Positions 39,134 through 46,254 of a stretch of 64,000 bases of DNA are shown piece by piece (position 1 is the stretch's first letter; every line of letters begins with the position of its first letter). Under the pieces are notes generated by a model, which had not been told where the DNA came from, searched no databases, and saw nothing but the letters and a program-made list of their open reading frames with translations. The translations under genes were made by a program, and so were the position numbers. The stretch is from Pseudomonadota bacterium (GTDB lineage: Bacteria > Desulfobacterota > Desulfobulbia > Desulfobulbales > Desulfocapsaceae), in NCBI GenBank assembly GCA_023412495.1, contig JAEYNP010000143.1, positions 1 through 64,000 of the forward strand, written 5' to 3'.

Positions 39134-39481
39134 GCGTTCCCCCATAGCAATTGATGTTTGTTTGCAAAAAACTTTGTTGCGTCCGGTTTAATATAGCGCT
39201 GTTTTCGCGAAATTCAGGCCACATATCCACCCCTCAAAGACCGGAACCGGAACCCCCTATATTTTGGCCTGTAACTAGAGAAAGGCCGCGCTGCGAATCA
39301 ACCCTCAGTTCGCCCCTCCGGGAAGGACCCGATCGCCTCGCCTCACAAAGCTGGCGGCCTGGTTGTTGAGGCCAAGCCGCCCATCGATGTCACCCGCAGG
39401 CGTAGACAGCGTGCTGTCATCCTTCATGCGGGGCACTGCGCCGGGCTCAAGGATTGTGCGCGCCCCGGCATCCCCCCCCGC
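39134..39481. other. Gap between capsid and tape-measure genes
   Basis: On the minus strand the frame of the capsid gene continues after its TAA (39482-39484) for 58 codons without a stop, ending at TGA 39305-39307. The predicted peptide looks protein-like (see the small CDS entry). The remaining 39134-39304 is AT-richer and may hold a promoter for the tape-measure gene; nothing definite is visible. Confidence 0.4.
39305..39427 (-). CDS. Possible small CDS downstream of the capsid gene
   Basis: A 40-aa frame from ATG 39427 (MKDDSTLSTPAGDIDGRLGL and onward), or 43 aa from GTG 39436. It lies in the same phase as the capsid gene, 15 codons after its stop. It has no strong ribosome site and no family I recognise. 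It could be a separate small head protein, a readthrough extension, or a decayed capsid C-terminus. Confidence 0.3.
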   Translation of the reverse strand: MKDDSTLSTPAGDIDGRLGLNNQAASFVRRGDRVLPGGAN

Positions 39482-41254
39482 TTACACTGAGGCGAGAGTG
39501 AAGGACGTCGCGTTGCGAAGCGCAACATCACAACTCAAGAAGGCGATGACACGCAAGCCTCCAGACTTGCCGAGTGAGTAGGGATCAACCTGGATCTCAA
39601 CGCCGGGCCCGAAGATTCCGATCAGCAGATCAGCCCAGTTGCCGAACAGGATCTTGCCGGCCGGCACCTGATTGGTGACATACCAGGGATACCCATTCAG
39701 CTTGTCCGACTCGTTGAGATCGAGCAGGTAACGACCATTGCCCGAGGTCCGTTCGGTCTGTTTCAACAACTTCATGATACCGCCCGGGAACATATACCCT
39801 AACCTGCCGGTCAATGTGTTCGCGGTAGCAAGATCGCTTTCCATCTCGATAACGTTATCCCAGGAGACAGCCGGCCCGGCCCCCAGCGTAACGGCGCCGA
39901 TCCCTGTAACATTCATTATTCCGGTGGGCTGTCCGTCCAAGCCGGTGCCATTGATAGCGCCCAGGTCAAGCGCAATCCCGAGGGTTGCTGTCAGGTCCTG
40001 CCTCAAAAGATTTTCAACATCTAGGCAAGACTGAATTCTCTGCTTTCTGGTAATATCCTGGTAGCCGGCAACCGTTTTGAATTCAAGGCTGACATTGTCA
40101 TATGTAGGCGTGGACTCTGTTGCGTCCGCACCTTCGCCGATCCAGTATCCCGCGGTTGTGCCGGACTGCCGGGGGATGTCAATATCTGATGTAAGCCCCT
40201 GAATGATAGTTGCCCCAGCCTCGATAACTCTCGACTGGTTCCGCAGGCCGGGAATAAACAGATCCCCGCGCAGTTCAGGAGAAACGAAAGCGGCACCTTG
40301 AGTAGATGTGGTGAGCGCTCTTGTGCTTACGAGTGCATCAAACGGAACATACAAGCTGCTCCCTTTACCCCTGGTTGGTCCCATCTTTTTCTCAATAGCC
40401 CGGTGGGCCTCGACCTCGAAACCTGCCTTTGACATGTCACCCGAAGCCAGAGCCTCAATAGCCCGGAACAGGGAGTATTCCCTAATTTCTCGTTGACCGA
40501 AGCCAAGGCCTAAGCTCAACTCAGGGAGAACCACTGGCTGGATGCTCCTTGAGGCTAGTTTTTCAAGGACGAACTGGCGGAAGGCATCGGTAGTGCTTCC
40601 CTTCCGAAGGGCCTCCATCGCCTCTTTTTCCATTTTGTGGATTTTTCCAAGGGCCAGAATGTTTTCAATATCAGACTGCTTCATGCTGTTTTCTTCCATT
40701 TTCACACCTTTGTTTGTTTTTTTATCCACCACCTGAGTGATGGCCGTTTGTTCGATAGACCGGCCCAGCCCAACAGTGATATCGGCCGGCTCGGCAACTG
40801 AGGCGACATGTAGGAGCGTCCAATCCGTAACGAGGTATTCTTCCTCGTCGCCAACTTGACCAATCAACTCCATCTTGTTGACCTGATAGCCAATTGAGAT
40901 TTCGGTCCGGATTCCAGCCTCCATGTCTTTGAGAATTTCGCGGGCAAGCTCTGAGGCTCCCATCTTGATTGTGGCAGTTGCCCGCTGCCCATCAAGCTGA
41001 ACGTCCATCACTTTGCCGATGAGTTTTGATGTGTCGTGGTCAGCCAGGAAGGGACAGGCTCCCGCCTGTACTCGCTCCAAATTCACCACGCCTTTGGCGT
41101 GTGAAAGTATCTCCATGCCGAACCACCGCCTATAAGGAACATCGCTACTGATCGAGCAAGTTATCTGCTTGCTATCATCCTTCGACCCAGCCAGGGACAA
41201 GGACGCCTTTCGGTAGAGAATTCCCGTTTTAATTGTCCTGCTGCTTCCTTCCAT
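39482..41254 (-). CDS. Fused HK97-type prohead protease and major capsid protein
   Basis: A 590-aa fusion. Residues about 1-180 match the HK97 prohead protease (peptidase S78): catalytic His73 in FLADHDTSKLIGKV and Ser120 in IRTEISIGY, 47 residues apart as in HK97. Residues about 190-590 match an HK97-fold capsid: helical delta-like region (190-240), then N-arm and core with PRQSGTTAGYWIGEGADATE and IPDLE-type P-domain text. The protease would cut the scaffold from its own capsid. It is the clearest virion gene in the element. Confidence 0.88.
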   Translation of the reverse strand: MEGSSRTIKTGILYRKASLSLAGSKDDSKQITCSISSDVPYRRWFGMEILSHAKGVVNLERVQAGACPFLADHDTSKLIGKVMDVQLDGQRATATIKMGASELAREILKDMEAGIRTEISIGYQVNKMELIGQVGDEEEYLVTDWTLLHVASVAEPADITVGLGRSIEQTAITQVVDKKTNKGVKMEENSMKQSDIENILALGKIHKMEKEAMEALRKGSTTDAFRQFVLEKLASRSIQPVVLPELSLGLGFGQREIREYSLFRAIEALASGDMSKAGFEVEAHRAIEKKMGPTRGKGSSLYVPFDALVSTRALTTSTQGAAFVSPELRGDLFIPGLRNQSRVIEAGATIIQGLTSDIDIPRQSGTTAGYWIGEGADATESTPTYDNVSLEFKTVAGYQDITRKQRIQSCLDVENLLRQDLTATLGIALDLGAINGTGLDGQPTGIMNVTGIGAVTLGAGPAVSWDNVIEMESDLATANTLTGRLGYMFPGGIMKLLKQTERTSGNGRYLLDLNESDKLNGYPWYVTNQVPAGKILFGNWADLLIGIFGPGVEIQVDPYSLGKSGGLRVIAFLSCDVALRNATSFTLASV

Positions 41255-41370
41255 TTTTGCACCTTTGAGTAAGGTTTATGTAAAGCGCCGGCCGGAACCG
41301 GCGCGGAGTTTTTCAATGGTTGTTCTTTACGACTGGCGGTTTTTTATACTCCGCCCATCATCGGCCGGAA

Positions 41371-41709
41371 TCATTGCAGCCCCCAGGGAAACCTGGTCTC
41401 GGGCGGCGCCATATTTTTAAGGGCGTCCTGCAGACTTGTTGCGCCGGCGGCCTCGTCGAGTACTTGAGAAACAAACGCGAGAGCCAGTCCGTATTTCGTT
41501 AGCTTTTCCGGACACTCTGCCGTCAGCCCGACAAAGCTTTCAGCTATGGCCATTAGAGCGGCCTGCAGCTCTCCGACGGTCGCCGCTTCCATCTTGGCAA
41601 TGGTTATGGCTGCGACTGCATGAACTGCTTCCTCCGTTGCAGAATGGACCTTGACTTTCAGCCCCTCTGTCGGTGTTGCTGTTTTGGTTCTGATCTTCCG
41701 CTTTTTCAT
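41371..41709 (-). CDS. Hypothetical protein of the mobile element
   Basis: A 112-aa protein with a basic N-terminus (MKKRKIRTKTATPTEG) and an alanine-rich helical body. ATG 41709 has GAGG 8 bp upstream and is preferred over TTG 41715. No family recognised. It lies between the replication ATPase and the capsid fusion, where a packaging or scaffolding factor might be expected. Confidence 0.6.
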   Translation of the reverse strand: MKKRKIRTKTATPTEGLKVKVHSATEEAVHAVAAITIAKMEAATVGELQAALMAIAESFVGLTAECPEKLTKYGLALAFVSQVLDEAAGATSLQDALKNMAPPETRFPWGLQ

Positions 41710-41728
41710 CTTCAAACCTCGTCGTGTG

Positions 41729-43324
41729 TTAGGTGTCTAAACCGGACAAGACGGACAACCCTAAAGGGTTGTTGTCCTGTCTGTCCGGGTATAAAACAGG
41801 ACACGGACGGACATTGTCCGGGTTTGTCCGGTCTTGTCCGGGTACTACAAATGTCCAATATTGATCGTCCCTGCAGCTGACGTGCCCCCCGGCAACCAGG
41901 TCTTTACGGGCTCGCTCGAAGGCCTTCCGTTTAGCCTCCTGATTGTCCCCTGTGTGGCGAGAGTAGAATTCCCGACGCCACTCTTCGAGGTGGACAGCGT
42001 TCCGATCTGCAAGGATGAATTCCAAAGCCCGCAGCCCCATCTGGTTGTTGGCGGAGAGCTTCTTCTTGGGTGCGTTCGCTGGCTCCTCCGCTTCCGTGAA
42101 CACCAGAGAGGAAATAGGCCGGCCGTCCTCGTCGGCCTCGCCCAGGTCGATCTTCTCGGCAATAAGGTGAAGGTCCTGCGGCGGATCGCTGTCTTTGGCT
42201 TTCGTGCAGGACAGGATCCTGGTTTCTCCGTTAACGGTCAGGCGATATTCGGCGTCAAGCGCGGCACGGAAAGCGGACGATCCGCGACTACGGGAATCGT
42301 CGCCAAGGCCGCTGTGGTGAACAACGAGTACGGTACAGCCGTAATGGTGTCTCACCTGATCGAGTGCAGCCACAAAGCCGCTCATGTCCTTTGAACTGTT
42401 CTCATCACCGGGACCGAAACACCGGGCCAGGGTGTCAGCGCAGACCACAACCGGCTGTCCGTGCTCGGCGGCCATTCCGTCAATCACTGCCACCATTTCC
42501 GCGACCGACTCCGGCTCCAACATATAGACAGCTCGATTCGAGGAAAAGAACCTCAAGGACTCGACGGAAACGCTGTGCTTTCGGCACCAGGCTTTTATTC
42601 TCCCCGGCAGGCCGCTGTAGCCTTCGCCGGCGATGTAAAAAACCGGCCCGCGGCGCTTCACCGGGTTCCCCATCCATTCGTTTTTCCGGGAGGCGATACA
42701 GAGCAACCAATCGAGAGCGAGAAAGCTCTTGCCGGAACCGGATCCGCCGAAGATGGAAACCACCGCGTCGGCCGGGAGAAAGTCTTTGATCAGCCAGGGA
42801 AGAGAAAGGCTTCTGGTGGATAGATCGGCAGCCGACACGAAAGCCAGTTTCCCCCGAGCCGGCGCCGCTTCCTCTTGGCTGATCATCTTCCGGCCGGCGT
42901 CAAGGACGGCTTCCAGGGGCTTGCCCTGGTTGAGCATCGCGAGAAGGGTCTTCCGGTGGATTTGATCGACAACCTGTTGTCGCTGTTCCTGGAGAAAGGC
43001 CCGGTGTGCGGAAAGATCAGATGAGGGGACGGCACCGAGCTGTAGGCTTGCAATAAAAGAGATTGGTGTATCAATCCTGTCGTCAATCTCCCGCGAGAGA
43101 GCAAAGGCGTTGATATCTTCGCCACGTCCCGCAAGGGTTTTGATCGCAGCAAAAACGGCCCTTAATTGCGGGTTGCGGAAGGCGTCAGGCTCAAGCCCTT
43201 CGACCTGAGAGAAAACCGCAGGACGGGCCAGGACAGAAGCCAGGATAACCCGTTGTGCTTCCTGGTGCGCTTCATCCAGGTGTGCCTGGCTGATAGGCAA
43301 AGATAATGCCGCTTCTGTGTTCAT
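41729..43324 (-). CDS. RepA-type replication helicase with DnaB-N domain
   Basis: A 531-aa protein. Residues about 15-110 resemble the DnaB N-terminal domain (EAQRVILASVLARPAVF). Residues about 165-400 are a RecA-fold ATPase with Walker A GGSGSGKS at 193-200 and Walker B VVVCADTLAR; VLVVHHSG follows, as in plasmid RepA/AAA_25 helicases. The C-terminus has a winged-helix-like segment (about 445-510). It would unwind or load at the element origin; iteron-like repeats lie in its own 3' end. Confidence 0.82.
   Translation of the reverse strand: MNTEAALSLPISQAHLDEAHQEAQRVILASVLARPAVFSQVEGLEPDAFRNPQLRAVFAAIKTLAGRGEDINAFALSREIDDRIDTPISFIASLQLGAVPSSDLSAHRAFLQEQRQQVVDQIHRKTLLAMLNQGKPLEAVLDAGRKMISQEEAAPARGKLAFVSAADLSTRSLSLPWLIKDFLPADAVVSIFGGSGSGKSFLALDWLLCIASRKNEWMGNPVKRRGPVFYIAGEGYSGLPGRIKAWCRKHSVSVESLRFFSSNRAVYMLEPESVAEMVAVIDGMAAEHGQPVVVCADTLARCFGPGDENSSKDMSGFVAALDQVRHHYGCTVLVVHHSGLGDDSRSRGSSAFRAALDAEYRLTVNGETRILSCTKAKDSDPPQDLHLIAEKIDLGEADEDGRPISSLVFTEAEEPANAPKKKLSANNQMGLRALEFILADRNAVHLEEWRREFYSRHTGDNQEAKRKAFERARKDLVAGGHVSCRDDQYWTFVVPGQDRTNPDNVRPCPVLYPDRQDNNPLGLSVLSGLDT
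41743..41846. repeat. Iteron-like repeats, candidate replication origin
   Basis: Three tandem 10-bp units TTGTCCGGGT / TTGTCCGGTC / TTGTCCGGGT lie at 41814-41843. Related units CTGTCCGGGT (41781-41790) and GTTGTCCTGT (41771-41780) follow the same direction, and inverted copies ACCGGACAAG and ACGGACAACC lie at 41741-41760. They sit in the 3' end of the helicase gene. Phage satellites often carry iterons next to rep; the role here is inferred. Confidence 0.6.
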
Positions 43325-43336
43325 GGGTATCAGCGG

Positions 43337-43558
43337 CTATGCCGAAGTAGTAGATGTCCGGACGGCCTTGGCTATAAATTCTTGAAGGTCTTCTATCCGG
43401 TACCGGCAAGCCCTTCCTATTTTTAGGAATGCCGGGCCCCGGCCGTTCCATCTCCAAATTTCCAGCGTGCCGGGCTTTAACCCTAAAAGTTCAGCGGCCT
43501 CAACAGTGGTTAATATTCTTGGGGTAGGTTTTTCTTCTTGCTTGCTTTGTTGCTGCAT
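43337..43558 (-). CDS. AlpA/MerR-like helix-turn-helix regulator (possible excisionase)
   Basis: A 73-aa protein with the excisionase-type winged helix: LTTVEAAELLGLKPGTLEIW and GPAFLKIGRACRYRIEDLQE. Such proteins switch on integrase/excision or replication genes in satellites and islands. It lies 12 bp upstream of the helicase gene in the same direction, so it likely heads that operon. Confidence 0.82.
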   Translation of the reverse strand: MQQQSKQEEKPTPRILTTVEAAELLGLKPGTLEIWRWNGRGPAFLKIGRACRYRIEDLQEFIAKAVRTSTTSA

Positions 43559-43678
43559 GACTGGCCTCCATAAGTGTGCTTAAAACTTTATGGGGCGCAG
43601 TAAAACCAAAAAAGGGTGAAGTAAAAATGTACGAAACAACTGTTTTTTAAAGGGGGGTTTTGTCTTAGAGAATTACGA

Positions 43679-44356
43679 TCATTTACATATTAATCGCTTC
43701 ACAGCCTGTCTGACCATTCGAGAAGGATCTGCGTTTGGCAATCCGAGAATTTCCAGTGAAAGTTTGATAATTACGAAAAATGGACCGTCCTGATTTGTAG
43801 TTGGAGTTTTATTAAAACATTCAACATAAAGCTCAGCTACTGAAAAACAGAAATTATCGTTTCCTGCAGTTGGCCGCCCTCCTTTCTTCGTCCAGTTCTT
43901 AATCTGGTCTTCAACTAAAGAAATCACCAGGTCAAGGTCATCTTTTGCAATCCCGGCCGCATTCCATGCCATCATAGCCAAGTCATTCTTACCACTATGA
44001 TCTTGTGGTGTGGATGATTCTTTGCCGCCGACCTTATCGTAAAGATAAAAATAAGTCTTCGTCCCAGGATTCAAAGAACCATGTTCCAGGTATTGGAGAT
44101 ACTTTAGCGTCTTTCTGAAACTATTAAGCATAGGTTTTACATAACTTTTAATTTCCTCCACGGTTGGAAATTCTCTCAGAGAGATTTTTTGATGGCAGAT
44201 AAAAGCCAATTTATTTATAAAAATCTCGACCTTTGATTGATCGAATTTTTTTAAAGCGAATAGGAGGTCTGTTTTTTCCTTTTCTGTAAAATGGTATTCA
44301 GTAAAAGAAAAATCTGGAATATCTTGACTATTTGTTTTAACGATAACTTTTTCCAT
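43679..44356 (-). CDS. Unknown accessory protein of the mobile element
   Basis: A 225-aa protein of no recognised family, clearly AT-richer and Lys/Phe-rich compared with its neighbours. The central part has KKGGRPTAGNDNFCFSVAEL followed by FFVIIKLSLEILGL. It lies between the integrase and the AlpA-like gene, a usual place for accessory or defence cargo in satellites. Function is not inferable. Confidence 0.65.
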   Translation of the reverse strand: MEKVIVKTNSQDIPDFSFTEYHFTEKEKTDLLFALKKFDQSKVEIFINKLAFICHQKISLREFPTVEEIKSYVKPMLNSFRKTLKYLQYLEHGSLNPGTKTYFYLYDKVGGKESSTPQDHSGKNDLAMMAWNAAGIAKDDLDLVISLVEDQIKNWTKKGGRPTAGNDNFCFSVAELYVECFNKTPTTNQDGPFFVIIKLSLEILGLPNADPSRMVRQAVKRLICK

Positions 44357-44408
44357 TTTCCACCCTCAATAGCTTAAATAACTTCTACGCCGTAACAAAC
44401 ATCGTCGG

Positions 44409-45638
44409 TCATCGGGCAGCTCTCCTACCTGCCAAGTCAACCACTTTGGGTGACGCCGCAATCATCGCCTGCCGGATGATCCATTGTGCTATCTTCTCGG
44501 CTTCTGGTGCCAGATATCGCAAGTCGCTTGTCTCGGTGTAGTGCGAGAGTGTCACATCGTTAACCTTGTGATTGAGCAACAACTTTGTCCGCCACAACTC
44601 TATGCCGCACTCACCGGCTACAGCGCGGAAGGTTCGCCGCAGGTCGTGCGGGCTAACCAAACCTTCCGAGACAGGAGCGAGTTTCAACAAAATCTTCCTG
44701 GCGTTATTGAGATGACCGGGACCGGTACGGCAGGGGAAGACATATTCAGAATCACGCGGCCGCCGTCGAAGAATTTCGACGGCAAAGGGTGAGAGGGGGA
44801 GGGTAACGGGATTCCTGTTTTTGGGGTCAGGGATATGCCACCAAGCTTCATCGAGGTTGACACGATCCCACGTCAGGCTTGCCGCTTCATTCTTCCGGCA
44901 TCCGGTCAACACCAAAAAGGCGATAAAGTCACAGCCTGTCCTCGTCGATTCCGCTGAAGAAGATGCCGACCGAATTTCATTCAATCGGTTCCAAAATTCA
45001 CCCACCCGAACAGGTGCAACGCGGCGGGATTTGGCTTGTACGTTTGCCCATAGCTTTGCATCGCTCAAGACGTTGACGGGGTTTTCTGATAGTATCGGTT
45101 GATCGTCAAGGCGATAGGTCGCTCGTGCATAATTGTAGAGAGCGCGGAGAATCCGGAATGCCTGGTTTGCTTGGGCGGGGCTGTGCTCTGCTTTCTTGGT
45201 GAAGGCGGATCGCACCTTGTCTCGGGTAATCTCGGCAATCGGTTTGTCTGCCCATGGCGCAAGGTTGCTGTCGAGGTGCCGCCTGATATCGCTGATGGAT
45301 AAGGGCTTCAGGTCCCGGTCCTTGATGTAAGATTCCGCGGCCTCGCGGAGCGTCACAGAAAGGGCCCGGTTGCGCTCCTTCTCTTTCGATGGGTCTATGC
45401 CATCATTCATGTCAGCAAGCGCCGCGATAGCCTTTTTTCGCGCCTGCTCGGCAGTAATAACACCATGCTTCCCGAGCGACTGCCGGCGAGTCTTGTTTTT
45501 GACTCTTGCTTGAACGATATATGCTTTCCCTCCAGGGGTAAGCCTAACACCAAATCCCTTTAGTTCTCCGTCCCATACAAACGCCTGTCCCTTGGCAGGC
45601 AACGCGAGAGCATCAACAACCGTTTTTGTCAGCTTCAT
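44409..45638 (-). CDS. Tyrosine integrase (P4/DUF4102 type)
   Basis: A 409-aa site-specific recombinase. Residues about 1-90 form the arm-binding DUF4102 domain (MKLTKTVVDALALPAKG). The catalytic domain has Arg248 (TGCRKNEAASL), His331-x-x-Arg334 (SPHDLRRTF), His357 and the nucleophile Tyr367 (VTLSHYTET). ATG 45638 has an AGAGGGGG site; the open frame extends to 45689. The gene lies at the right end with its promoter near attR, as in tRNA-integrating islands. Confidence 0.95.
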   Translation of the reverse strand: MKLTKTVVDALALPAKGQAFVWDGELKGFGVRLTPGGKAYIVQARVKNKTRRQSLGKHGVITAEQARKKAIAALADMNDGIDPSKEKERNRALSVTLREAAESYIKDRDLKPLSISDIRRHLDSNLAPWADKPIAEITRDKVRSAFTKKAEHSPAQANQAFRILRALYNYARATYRLDDQPILSENPVNVLSDAKLWANVQAKSRRVAPVRVGEFWNRLNEIRSASSSAESTRTGCDFIAFLVLTGCRKNEAASLTWDRVNLDEAWWHIPDPKNRNPVTLPLSPFAVEILRRRPRDSEYVFPCRTGPGHLNNARKILLKLAPVSEGLVSPHDLRRTFRAVAGECGIELWRTKLLLNHKVNDVTLSHYTETSDLRYLAPEAEKIAQWIIRQAMIAASPKVVDLAGRRAAR

Positions 45639-45652
45639 GGCCCCCCTCTGAA

Positions 45653-45674
45653 TTGTGTAAGCACTATGTAAGCA
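45653..45674. promoter_or_regulatory. Candidate integrase arm-type site, right end
   Basis: TTGTGTAAGCACTATGTAAGCA matches the block at 36278-36299, with two TGTAAGCA units 10 bp apart. It sits between the integrase start and its promoter, so integrase binding here could also repress its own gene. Confidence 0.6.
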
Positions 45675-45709
45675 GATTAGATCAAACAAGATAAAAGAGC
45701 ATAGGATTA

Positions 45710-45738
45710 TGTATAGCTCAATAATTCGAAATAATCAA
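45710..45738 (-). promoter_or_regulatory. Integrase promoter
   Basis: On the minus strand TTGATT, a 17-bp spacer and TATACA fall at 45738-45710, about 70 bp before the integrase ATG. It is flanked by TGTAAGCA-type sites at 45653-45674 and by the inverted half-site AGTGCTTACACAA at 45746-45758. Confidence 0.6.
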
Positions 45739-45788
45739 TACTTATAGTGCTTACACAAACACCATAAAACATCGTAATACAGGAATTT

Positions 45789-45838
45789 CAGGATTCCTAA
45801 TCCTGGTGTCGCAGGTTCGATTCCTGCCGGGGGTACCA
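45789..45838 (+). repeat. attR
   Basis: A perfect 50-bp copy of 36183-36232 (3' half of tRNA-Arg). It marks the right junction. No complete tRNA can be folded here because the 5' half is missing. Confidence 0.95.
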
Positions 45839-45841
45839 ATA

Positions 45842-45887
45842 GACGGGGAGTTGCAACGGCAATTGCAACTCCCCGTTCGTTTTTTTC
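45842..45887 (+). terminator. Intrinsic terminator after attR (probable original tRNA-Arg terminator)
   Basis: ACGGGGAGTTGCAA pairs with TTGCAACTCCCCGT, followed by TCG and seven T. It stands 4 bp after the CCA of the attR copy, exactly where the terminator of the uninterrupted tRNA gene would be. Confidence 0.85.
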
Positions 45888-46254
45888 GACTTCCTTTCTT
45901 GTAGAGCAAGGGCAATCCCCCTTTATCGCTGTCAAAACGAGGGTGCAGAGCAGGTTGTTGTGCGACACCAGGACCCCATAGCGGAAGTTGACCCCATATA
46001 GGACACATATTGCAGGACACCTCATTTTTCGAGATGAACAGACACCTGGGATGACTTGGTGATTGTATTGAACACAGGAGAATATTTCTGAGCCATCCTG
46101 ACTAATTCTTCTTTTTTGTCATCTGGAATATCCGCATCAATCGTGAAGTATACTTTGATATTCCGGTAACCAACAGGCACGTCTTCCGATATTCCTAAAA
46201 AACCACGAAGGTCGATGTCGCCTTCATACCTGGATTTAACATCGTGTATTCTAA

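Larger units (their letters stand above)
36183..45838. mobile_element. Integrated phage-satellite-like element in tRNA-Arg(CCU)
   Basis: The element is bounded by a perfect 50-bp direct repeat of the tRNA 3' half (36183-36232 and 45789-45838). All its genes are on the minus strand: integrase next to the right end, an unknown gene, AlpA-like regulator, DnaB-N/RepA ATPase, small protein, protease-capsid fusion, tape-measure-like protein and three small genes. No terminase, portal, head-tail connector, tail tube or lysis gene is recognised. This composition fits a capsid-encoding satellite or a strongly reduced prophage of about 9.6 kb. Confidence 0.9.

Noticed and set aside
45961..46021. Two GACCCCATA copies between attR and the osmC end, looking like a transposon edge
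   Set aside because: Too short, with no matching inverted end or duplication in the window.
45735..46025. A 96-aa minus-strand frame with the text PPAGIEPATPG
   Set aside because: This is the well-known false protein from reading across the antisense strand of a tRNA fragment; it spans attR and the terminator.
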